In this document: positions 33,778 to 44,130 of the stretch, one piece after another | Layout of the letters: every line of letters starts with the position of its first letter | Numbering within the stretch: the first letter of the stretch is position 1 | NCBI GenBank assembly: GCA_029339195.1 | Contig: JAPTJF010000001.1 | Span: 1-64,000, forward strand | Length of the DNA: 64,000 bases | Direction: 5' to 3' | Origin: Micractinium sp. NFX-FRZ | Taxonomy: Eukaryota > Chlorophyta > Trebouxiophyceae > Chlorellales > Chlorellaceae | Translations under genes and position numbers: made by a program | Notes under the pieces: model-generated | What the model saw: only the letters and a program-made list of their open reading frames with translations | What the model was told of the DNA's origin: nothing | Database searches by the model: none

Positions 33778-36700
33778 ATGCTGCGGTTCACCCCAAAGAG
33801 CAGCTTGCAGGCGGCGCTTCTGGTTGCCGCTTGCGTTGCAGCGCTTGGTGAGCACACGGGTCGTGCGATGGGGGCAAAAACCTACAGGGGTGGCTGCAGC
33901 GGCGGCGGCGGCGTCATGCACATGCGCTGTATCGGCACCTGGGCTCCTCGAGCCGCATTCCCGCCTGCTCACATGCTGCCCACTTTGTTGTGACTCCCCC
34001 TGCCTGGTCACCTGGCAGGCATGCCTGCATGGTATGCCTGCGACCCAGCCAAGTGCCTGCCGCCGGACTGCGCCTGCGCCTCAACCGCCCCGCCCGGCGG
34101 GCTGGCACCAGAGGACACGCCACAGGTGAGAGCTGGCACAGCAGCTGCTGGCGCACATCAATAGGAAGCGGCATCCTGACCGCGACGCTTCCCCTTCCCA
34201 AGGGGGCCGGGTCCACTTGAGATCAGTGAACTGTGAGGCGCAAGCCCCCGCCTCTGCTTGCTGCCGTATGCGGCTTGCTGTGTGCGGCATGCCCCACGAG
34301 AGCCGCTCCTCACTAGCAGCTGCTTCCCCTTCTCGCTCCCCTGCCCTCTGCAGTTCATTGTCATCACGGTGCGCTGCGCCGCGCTGTACTGTGCTGTGCT
34401 TCCTGGCACATCAGCCTGCAGGGCAGTACACATGCTGTACTACAGCCGCCTGCGCACGGGATGGCGCACGGCTTTGGGTCGCATGCGCCTGCCAGCCTGC
34501 CTGCCAGGCCAGAACCAGCTTGGGGCATCCGCTCGCCTGCTCTCCCTTGCCAGGCAGCACCGATCCCCCGCCCACCCTAAACTTTGCGTCTCCATCTCAC
34601 TTTCACAGTGCCCCCGTCCTGGCAGCCTGCCAAGTCCTACCTCCCTTCCCACCCTGTTTCTGCACCTGCCTGCAGCATGACGATGCAATCAGCCCCGAGA
34701 CCAACAAGGGGGTGCGGGCGATCATCGACCAGCACACAAACAGCAACGGCTGCAACGTGCCCGCCACCTTTTACGTGCTGAAGGCCGGCACGCAGTGCGA
34801 GCTGGCAAAAGTGTTTTGGGAGCAGAACAGCGAGGTGAGTTGAGGGAGGGGCGGCGTGGGGAGGGGGCGTGGCGGCGATGTGGGAGGGGCGGCGTGCAGA
34901 GGGCTGTGTGAGGAGGAGGGTGGGGCGGCAGTTGGGGAAGGCTCATCGGAGGGCGGGCTGGCCAAGGTGATGACCGACCGGAGCAGCACGGCGAGTTGAC
35001 TATCTAGGCATGGCAGCTGGGAGAGGCGAGGGCTTGGCTGGTGATAAGGCAGTGAGGGTTGGGTGATGCAGGTGGGGGAATGCCGGTCGAGTCCACGGGA
35101 CCAAGGATTGTCGGGGAGGGACAGGCTATGCAGGGACACATGCGCAATAATGCTCCATCTGCCTGACGGCTTCCCGCTCCTCCCCCCCCACTGCCCCCCT
35201 CCAGATTGCCATCCACAGCAGCACCCACGTCCCGCTGACACCGCCCCTGCTGGACAACCCCAAGAGTGAGCGCCGCCCGCCTGCCCGCCTGCCCGAGGTT
35301 GCCTTTGCGCCTCTTTCTGCCTCATCCCGCCCGCCAGCTGCCAAAACTGGCGCCCCAGCCCATGGCACTCTCCCTGCCCCACTGATGTCCCCCCCTGCTT
35401 GTGCCCAGCTGCTCGCAGCCACGCAACCGCTGGTTTGCCTGCAAGCCCCTCAGTGTACCAATCATGTCCCCTCCTGCTTGCCCCCACCACCACCATCACC
35501 ACTGCTTTCCACCACCAATATTGTCTCCTCCTGCTCGCCCTTCCTCGCTGCTTCCCCCCCGTGCTGCCCACCACCCCGCAGAGCTGGCCGCCGAGATGTT
35601 TGGCGCCCGCACCTTCCTCAACGAAACATGCGGCATCCCACTGGAAGTGAGGCAGGCCTGCCCAGTTTTCCTGCCCCCAGCCTGCATGGGCGCGTCGTGC
35701 TGCTGGCCGCAAGTTAACTGCCCACCACCTGTCTAGCCAAGGGAGGGAGGCGGGCTGTTGGGTGGAGACGGGTCCCATGCATGCCTCCCTTGGGAACACC
35801 GGCCACTCGCCCCCACAAACTTCTTTCTTGCTGAGCGCCGCATAGTTGCCAACAACCAATCCTTCCCACCCCCTGCAGGACATGGTCGGCTTCCGCGCAC
35901 CGCTGCTGATGCACAGCCCCAAGCAGCGGGCGCAGCTGCAGGAGGCCGGCTTCCTCTACGACACATCCATCCCCGAGTTCTGGGGTGAGGGGTGACGCTG
36001 AGCAATTTGCATGTGGGGCGGGCGCTTTGGTTCCTTATCACCAACGTACTGCCCTTGCGTGCGTGTGCCATTGCGTGACACACCCACCCCAGAGTTATGG
36101 GGTGAGGTGCAGCGGGCTCCGGCATTGTGCGGCGCTTTCCTGGTTTGAAGTCATACAAAAGCTTCACTGAGAGTTGGAAGCTAGCTTGGGTGTCGTGTCT
36201 CCCATGTGGCACCTCCGCCTCCGGAGTTGGGGGAGCAAGTGCAGAACGTTTCTCCGGAGTCGCAAGCCGCGTGTTCGACGTGCAGTGCTCCACCCAGCAT
36301 CGTTCAGCTGGGGTGGGCGTAGCCCTCCGCTCTGCCACCGTTGCCCTCCTCCACTCTGGCCACCTACCCACAGATGCATGCTGCGCTGCCCTCGCTTGCA
36401 CCGCACGCCGCCCGCTCGACCCCCGTGCCTCGCACATCCCCCCTGCCCCACCCACCCTACAGGCCCCAACTCTGAGATATCCCCCAACGGCTCCGTCCGC
36501 CTGTGGCCCTACACCATGGACTCCAGCATCCCACAGGTGGGCATGGGACAAGACACGAGTACGGTGTGTGCAGGGAGCTGGCAGGGGGAACCGTCCCGTC
36601 CACTATGTGTGTTGAGAGGGGGAGCGGGGGGGATGGGCGATGGACAAGGCACGAGTACAGTTTGTGCAGGGAGCAGGGGGAAGGGGCAGCGGAGGAAGCG

Positions 36701-39556
36701 GGTGATGACCTGCTCCCCTCAGGCAGGGCAGTGCTGATCATCCCAGCGGGCAGTCTGGTTGGTGGCGGGGCGTCAGCGGCAGGGGAGAGCACACACTCCC
36801 GGCCCTGCCTCCACCCCGACGGCCTCGCCACCTCCACCCAGCAAGGTCCTGGCGCCTGCCTGCCTGCCTGCCTGCGAAACTGCACCCATTTTGGTGGCTA
36901 CGTGTGCAGCACACGGCCTGTCGTTTACAAGGAACGCTTGCTTTCGCTCACACCCCTGCGGCCGGCCTGCCCTCCTGACCGCAGAACTGCGCCTACTTTG
37001 CTGGCAACGTGTGCAACCAGAATGAGAGCTACCCCGGCCTCTGGGAGTTCCCGGTGCTCAACACGCAGGCAGCCAGTGAGTGGCAAAGGGAGCCAGTGTG
37101 CATGCGGTCGGGGGAGGGAGGCAGTGCCAGGGAAGTGCAGTTCAGCAGGCGCCAGCGCCTGCGCCGCGTGGCACGCCGTTCGAACTGCTGGGCGGTGCAG
37201 CCTGCCAGCTGTGGTCCGATCGCCAATGGCGATGTTGTGCCTGCTGCTGCTGCGGGCGCTCTGCCACAGCCACACCGTAGCTCCTCCTGCTTCCAGCCCG
37301 TGCCCCCGGCAGGGCTCACGAACAGGACCCCCAACTTCGCCGTCTCACGCTGCGCCTGCTGCGCCTGCTGCGCCTGCTGCCGAGGTTCATGAACAGGCCT
37401 CCCAAAAACCCCGTCTCATGCTGTGCCTGCTGTGCCTGCTGCCCTTCCCCGTTTTTGCAGATGGCAGCCTGCTGTACAGCATGGACCCTGGGCGGGACAC
37501 GCAGGGGGCTGGGTACGACGCCCAAAACGTCTCGGGGCTGCCTGCGGCCGAGCTGGAGGCCCTGCTCAGGGCCAACTTCGACTACAGGTAAGCATGCTGC
37601 ATGCCAGGAGGGGGGAGACGAGGGGGTATGGTAATGCATGCCTGCCAATATTGTAAGTGCGTTGTCAACCGGGGCTGGCACCGTTTGCGCCGGCCCATGC
37701 TTCCACGGCCCCCCCAGTCACCTCTCCCTCCCTGCGCACCCACCGCCCAGCATGCTGCCACTGGTGGCTCAGCCTGCCCTCCATCTTTCCTTGTACTTCC
37801 CACACTCCCTTCACCCCCGCAGCTACAACGGCAACCGTGCGCCCTTTGGCATCTACGTGCACACGCCGTGGTTCACCGAGGACAACATCCAGGCCACCAA
37901 CAAGTGCGTGCAGGGTCCTGCTGCCTGCTTTCTTTCTTTAATTTACAACTGTCTGGCTCACCGAGGGCAGCATCATGGCAACCAAAACGCACGTGCATGC
38001 CTGTTTGGTTGGTCGAATGTCTGGGCACAGGGAGCTCGGATGCTGCCTGCCTCCCATGCTGCCAACGGGCGGTTGCCAGATGCCAGCTGCCCGCCCTGCC
38101 CGCCCCCTTGCCTTGCATCCCTAGCCACCGCGGTGCTGCGCTCACTGCTCTGCTTCCCCACGTGAACAGGATCGTCAACACACCCTGTGCCCAACTTTCA
38201 ACTTCCCCGCAGCTTCCTCAAGTACGCTCTGGGGCTGAACAACACGTGGGTGGTGACGGTGCGCCAGGTCATCGACTGGATGCAGGTGGGCGGGGTGGGG
38301 TGCAGGTCGAGGCGGGGCAAGGGGCCCTTTTGCAGCAGTTGGGCGGCCCATGGCCTGCCAGCAAGTCAACCAGCTGCCTACTCTTCAGTGGCATGTATTG
38401 CAATGATCCATGGTTGGCGTACAATGCCTGGTCCACCCTGCCCTGCCCTGCCCTGCACTGCCCTGCCCTGCTCCCTACCCACCACTGCCTGTCATGCCGC
38501 CGCTCCTGCACGATCCCGTGCCTGCCTGCCCCAGAAATGGGTGACCGGCTGACCTGCCCCGCTGCCCCTCAAATTCTTCCTTTCTGTCCCTGCAGGATCC
38601 CGTGCCCGCCGGCGAGATGGATGACTGGCTGACCTGCAACCCGGTGGACCTCACAAACGTTCCTGGTGAGCGGCTGCCCCGGGAGAAGAAGGGGTGTGAG
38701 TGCCTGCCAGACAGGCATGCGTGCACTCCCACAGTGCGGGCCTGCTGCAGCCACTGCCACAGGCCTTGCATGCGCGCTCCACCCTCCCTGGCTTCACACC
38801 AACCTCCCACCCCTTGCTGCCCCTCCCTGCCTCTTCCTCTCCCACATGCGTGCCTCCCCCCCCACCACCAGCAGTGCCTGGTGTCGCACATGGCGCAGCG
38901 TGGGGGTCACCCACGCACCCTCCCCCCTGCCCCCCTTCCCTCCCCCTCCTTTCCTGGCTGCCTGTGCAGGCATGCAGAAGTGCCTGGTGTACACTGTGAA
39001 GATGGGCGACAACGGGGCGGCAGTGGCGGAGCTGTTTGGCGTGGATCTCGCAGAGCTGGGGGCTCTCAACCCCAATGTGAGGAGCATTTGCTTTCCTTGT
39101 TCTTTGTTTTCCAGTTGTTCTTTGTCTTTGATTTCAACGCATGGTGGGAACATAACTGGTGTGTGTGATTGCTATTTGGCTGGGGGCGCTCAACCCCAAC
39201 GTGGGAACTTCACAGGGGTTCGTTTCAAGGGCGGCGGGACACAATTGGTGCTTGTTAGTTGTTAACGTGGCTGGAGCTGGACGATTTACTCACACGCCCC
39301 ACCTTGCCCCCGCACCTGCCTTCCTTCCCCGAACCCCGCCCTCACACCTCCCTCCCTCCCCACTCTCCCGCTGCAGCTGGAGAGCCTGCAGGCGGGGCAG
39401 CAGCTCAAGATCCCTCCCTTTGACGCCTCATGCGGCGCCGGCACCCCCTCCACGGGCCCCAACTCGGTTGCCCCTGCCAACACCACCGCCCCCGCAACCC
39501 CCGCCGCGCCCGCCCCCGCTGGCCGGCGCCTGCTGGGCATCGGCCAATCGCTGTGA
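33778..39556 (+). CDS. secreted polysaccharide (chitin) deacetylase-like protein with C-terminal LysM domain
   Basis: Fifteen exons give 461 residues with every phase consistent: 33778-33847, 34019-34125, 34354-34368, 34676-34834, 35205-35265, 35582-35646, 35879-35984, 36463-36536, 36985-37075, 37461-37587, 37823-37903, 38213-38285, 38596-38665, 38970-39076, 39377-39556. The N-terminal LQAALLVAACVAALG is a signal peptide, so it enters the secretory route. A Cys-rich segment (CDPAKCLPPDCACAS) leads into a NodB-like fold: FIVITHDDA (catalytic Asp pair), IHSSTH (metal His pair), GFRAP, and a later HTPWF. The exon pair from 38970 encodes a LysM module (YTVKMGDNGAAVAELFGVD ... LQAGQQLKIPPF) that binds GlcNAc polymers. 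A Pro/Ala/Thr linker ends the protein. Likely role: de-N-acetylation of a chitin-like wall polysaccharide. Exon 3 is a 15-nt micro-exon encoding FIVIT. Confidence 0.93.
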
Positions 39557-40533
39557 AGCGCTCACTGCCTCCGCACACACGACTTACCAAGCGTGTGAGG
39601 CTTCAAGGCTCTAGCCCTTGTGGTTGGTGAGTGAGTCGCCGACGTGAGTGGTAAGCCCACGCCTTTACCCCTCCCCCTCTGCTCCCCCCAGGAGCAGCCC
39701 CACCCGTCACCTCCCTACCACAGCACACAGTTTTCGCACCGTGGAGCGACCGGTTCCCCTTTGAAGGGACGCCCCCAACATGCCCCCCCTATATTTATTG
39801 CAATGCCCCCCTCTTGACCCTGCCCCCGCGTGCCCCCTGGCCCTTCATTCCTACTAGATTTGTCCCTCCTCCCTCCCATCCTACAATGCTTTTCATTTCC
39901 CCCTGCTCCCTGGCCATTCCCAGCAACTCTCCTTCTGGCTGGCCCCAATTTTGGCCCGCGGCCCTGCCATAGCAGCCAGCGGTGCCCCTCCAGCCGTGGA
40001 GAGCTGTGCAGGCTCTTGCCAGTTCCCTTCCCCAAATATTTCCGCTCGGTCTTGCATAACTGCCGTGGGTTGCTGCTGTGATACAGAGATACACACATGT
40101 CAAATACATGGGAAAAGGGTGCAAAGGCAGGCAGGTTTGAGGGCATCACGTAGCGTGCGCCAGAGAGCTGGCTGGGCAACAAAATGTGTGTTGTTTTGTG
40201 ATGGTGGTAGTGGTGGTGTGGGGGGGGGGAGGGCATACAGGGGGCGGGCGGGGCCGGGGGACTCTCAAAACAGGGCTGCCTAGGTGTGAAGCAATAGCGG
40301 GGTGGGTGGGACGCGTTGGGCACCAAACTGCGGGGCAAAAGTGTGCATGGGTGCGCAGGGATGAAAGTGCAGGCATACGTGTGCTGGCTCGCAGCAAAGG
40401 GAGGGCTGCTTGATGAAATCGAGTTCTATAAGTAGGGGTGCTTAGGCGCTGCCAGTGTTTGGGCGCCGGCGCCTCGCGCAGCAAGCAGTGCGGGGCGCTC
40501 CTGTCCACCGCCCTGCCAGCAACCCTGCCTTGC
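39557..40533. other. convergent intergenic region
   Basis: 977 bp between the deacetylase (plus) and the insertase (minus), so it holds both 3' UTRs. It contains a G-rich tract near 40201-40260 and a long antisense-open frame without recognisable domains. No gene is called. Confidence 0.45.
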
Positions 40534-43059
40534 TCACTTGCCACCCCTGCGCCTGACCGCTGCCGCAGCTGCCCCCGCCTCTGCCCCCGCCTCCATCGCC
40601 ACCCCTGCTGCCAACGCCGCGTCCTCCTGCTGCTGCTGCTGCTGCTGCTCCTGCTGCTGTTCCACCGGCCCGGCAGCCATCTCAGCAAGCAAGGGCTTGA
40701 GGTAAGCCTCCTCCACTTTAGGCTCCGCCCGTGCCGCCTTCCTGAGAAGTTTGACAGCCACCTCCAACTGGCCCAGCTTGCGGTGCAGGGTGGCCTGGGA
40801 CACCCAGGCACGTACGCGCAGGTCGTCTGCGAGGGGTGGGTTTAGGGTTATATGGGAGGGGTTAGGGTAGGGGGTGCCGTGTGCCGGGAGGGTGGGGGAG
40901 GGCGCAGGGGGATGGGCGGGGGCAAGCGGCGGGGCACTGGTGCGCCGCGTGGACTGCCGCTCACACGCTGCCGCTCACAACAAACCAGTGCCCCACTACC
41001 AAACGCAAGGCGTGCCGCACCTGACTGTGCCAGCTCAGCGGCCTTCTGGAAGGCCTCAATCGCGGTCTCGTCCTCCTGCTGCATGTGCAGCGCCACCCCC
41101 GCGCCAAACCAGGAGCGGGAGCGCGACTGGCCGTCCAGCTGCAGCACAGAGTGGCAGCAGCAGTGTGTTGCAATGGCAGGTAGTGCTGATCCGAAGGCTG
41201 CCAGCTTTGAGGACACAGCAGCAAAGTGTGCAGCTCCATCCATCCACGATAACACCCACGCGGCAGCAGATCCATTTGCTAACACCTACACCCACACCCA
41301 CGTCCACACCCACCCACGCACCCGTGTGTCACGTGCCGCCTGCAAGTAGTACTGCTCCGACAGCTGCCAGTCCTTGAGCGCAGCGTGCACCTGGCCCAGC
41401 GCAAACAGCGCGTTGGGCTGGCCGGGGTAGAGCTGCAGCAGGCGCTGCAGCACCGCCAGGGTGGCGCCAGCGCGCCCCTCAGCACGCAGAGCAGCTGCCC
41501 GGTCAAACAGCGCTGCCTGGTCAGAGGTGGTCAACAGAAACTGACGCAGCTCTTGGTCAACGCCAAAGGGCAGCGGTCCAGCTGTCCCAGTGGCCACTGC
41601 GGCCGCCGCCGCTGCTGCAGCGTCTGCCGTGGGTGGCGGCGCTGCCAATCCCAATGCCGCCGTCCCCGCCACCGCCTGCTGCTCCTGCTGCGGTGGCGCG
41701 CCAATTGGGAGGCCCACCGCCTGCCGCACTGCTGGCAGCTTCAGGGCGTGGTTCTGTGCCAGCGCCAGGCAGCTGCTGGTGGCCCAGTAGCACAGCGCGC
41801 CCTGGGGCAGCTGCAGGGCAGGGTGGGACGGGGCAGGGCAGGAGGGGGCGGGGCGAGGCTGGTCACGGGCGCATGCTGCTTTGCCGCAGCTGGGCAGGCT
41901 GGCTGCAGAGGTGCCTTGCAATGCCCTTTGAGATGGCAGGCAGGCAGGCAGGCGGAAAGCAGGCAGCTTGCCCACCCCCACCACACCACCACCGCCCTGC
42001 ACCCACAACGCGCATGACGATGCCGTCGCCACATCATATGACCTGGCCACCCACGCACTCGTTCAAACAACACCAGTACTGACAACAATAAGCAGCTGTT
42101 GCCCCCCACCTGCATGGCGACGGCAAACAGGGGCACCATCATCCACTCCATGAAGAGGCGCAGGCCTCCCATAACATAAAGCATCACGCTAGCCTGCTGC
42201 CGGGTGCCAGCGGGCACTGCAGCAGGCAGGGGAGGAGGGGGCGGCGGGCAGGGGCAGGGCATGGGCGGCGTGCGGGGAGGGCGGCTGGGTGGGCCCCCTG
42301 GAGGAGATGGTGGCATTGAAGTTGTGTGTTTTGACGTGTGGCGCACGCCGCCTTCTGCCTACTAGAACAGCGCAAGGAAGCGCTGGGAAGACGCTGGATG
42401 GGCACACTGGCCGGCTGGTTTCATATCCGGTCCTCTAACCCCGTCTGGATTGCAGCTGTTCTGTGCTGACCCGCCCGCACCTGTGAAGGCTGCATCAATG
42501 TTTGCAAGCATGGAAATGGTGATGAGCCCCGGCAGCACCACGCCCGCCGTGCCTGCAGGGAGCAGCGGCGGCAGTCAGGACGCAGCCGGCCGGCTGGCAG
42601 GCAGGCAGGCGTGCTGGCTGGCTGGCTTCAGCAACAGCGGCGCAGCACGGTGGCAGTCCAGAGCAAGGCGGCAGTCCAGGGCGCCCTCATGTGCAGCCGG
42701 CTCTGCACCACACCTCGCTGTGCATGTGTCCCACACCAAGCCCACCTCACCGCACCCCAACCCGAACACATCTCACTTCACCCCTTCCCACCCCACCCAA
42801 CACCCCTGCTCACCCAGCGGCGCCACCCAATTGGCCAGGTCCATAGCAGGCAGCGTGAGGTCGCCGAACCAGGCGGTACCGCCCTCTGAAAAGCCCGGCC
42901 AGCTGTTCAGGCTCATGGTTCGGATGGTTGCCATGGCTGTGATGAAGACGGGGAGCTGGGCGAGGGGGGAGGCCAGCACCCAGATGGGGTGGGGCGCCCC
43001 CGCTGCCCGCCGCAGCTCCTGGAAACGCGCCAAGATGGCGGCATTGCTGGGTACCGGCA

Positions 43060-43093
<34 letters not shown>

Positions 43094-43805
43094 TTGCTGC
43101 TGCTGCTGCGAATGCGGCGCGCCAGACGCTGCCGCTGCCTGCTGCTGCGCGCGCTGCCAGCGCTGCGTCTTGGCGCTGCGTGCGTCGCCGTCGGCGGGCG
43201 GCGGCGGCGGCATCGGCACCGGCGGCAGCGGCGGCCGCATGCTGGCAGCGAGCTCCTCACGTGCCTGGCGCAGCAGCGGCATGAGCGAGGCACTCGCTTT
43301 CATGCCTTGGAGAGACGCTGGGAACATGGCCGTGCGCACCAGAACCCCCACGGAAGCTATGGTCGCCCACCACGGCAGGCCGGTGGCTGCATGCAAACCA
43401 TCCACTGCTGCCATTGTCATGCTCAGCACGCTGCCAACGTCGCTAGAGGCTGCTGCCGTGGCGGCCTCGCCAGCCGCTGCCAGCCCCTCGGCTGCCGCCG
43501 CCGCAGAGCTGGCTGCTGCCGCCAGCCAGTCGCCTGCCGCCGCTGCCGCCTCGCCCCAGGCGTCTGCCCCTGCAGCGCCGCTGCCCGCAGCCAGAGCATC
43601 TTCGGCATTGCTGGCGCAAGGCGCCGAGGCGCTGAAGCCGCGGGAAGCTGTCAGGCTGGAGCTTTCAAGAGCACCCGCCCACCTGCAGGAGGGCACGGGG
43701 CCTTGGGTGACGCACACCGTGATCGCTCAATCATGGTATTCATCAAGTTATTGCCACATACCTGAGCAGCCTGCCGGCCCTGGGGCCGGCGCTCTGCAGC
43801 GCCAT
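40534..43805 (-). CDS. OXA1/YidC-family mitochondrial insertase with TPR tail (OXA2-type)
   Basis: Seven exons (43805-43762, 43682-42814, 42552-42481, 42216-42110, 41810-41322, 41138-41021, 40826-40534) give 663 residues. After a short basic start (MALQSAGPRAGRLLR) and an Ala-rich region come the membrane core blocks WWATIASVGVLVRTAMFPASL, HPIWVLASPLAQLPVFITAM, GLITISMLANIDAAF, FMEWMMVPLFAVAMQLPQGA and LCYWATSSCLALAQNHALK, the last matching the conserved YW-T-x-N segment of YidC/Oxa1/Alb3. A loop of Gln and Pro repeats (around residues 150-200) is inserted between the first two spans. The C-terminal third has TPR-like helices (FDRAAALRAEGRAGATLAVL, PNALFALGQVHAALKDW, AFQKAAELAQ, VSQATLHRKLGQLEVAVKLL), the arrangement of plant OXA2 proteins, which act in cytochrome oxidase assembly. 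It inserts proteins into the inner mitochondrial membrane. Confidence 0.93.
40848..40876. repeat. interstitial telomere-like motif
   Basis: GGGTTTAGGGTT followed by GGGGTTAGGGTAGGGG resembles a decayed TTTAGGG array. It lies in the last intron of the insertase gene, far from any chromosome end visible here. Confidence 0.4.
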
Positions 43806-44130
43806 AGTTTTCGCTGCTCGGCTACCGAGGCACTGTTGTGGCCGGGCTAATCCTCCAGCCGTCCTGCTTGTTCCTTGTTTAGGGTCGGCGTTGAAGCGGC
43901 CCTTTGGGTGGACATTTTCGCCTAGTCTGGCCACGTCAGTCTCGCGCCCAGGTTGCATTCAAGCATGCACTGCGAGGGCTGCACACCGCGTCATCAAAGT
44001 GCACGATCTGCCCAATATTGCTTTCCGCCCTTGCAAGTCGCGGGGGCCTCTAGTCTATACACCCAAAACCCTGCCCAGCAGCGGCTCGCCATCACCAGCG
44101 GCCTTGCTCTGTGTTGCCCAGCCGGGCAAC
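43806..44130. promoter_or_regulatory. divergent promoter between the insertase and SAICAR synthetase genes
   Basis: 325 bp between the two ATGs on opposite strands. Less GC-rich patches occur around 43870-44060. No TATA box is recognised. The arrangement implies that both 5' UTRs and promoters overlap here. Confidence 0.5.

Noticed and set aside
39715..40338. 207-codon minus-strand open frame in the convergent gap
   Set aside because: Low-complexity His/Pro composition and no relation to neighbouring exons; treated as a chance frame.
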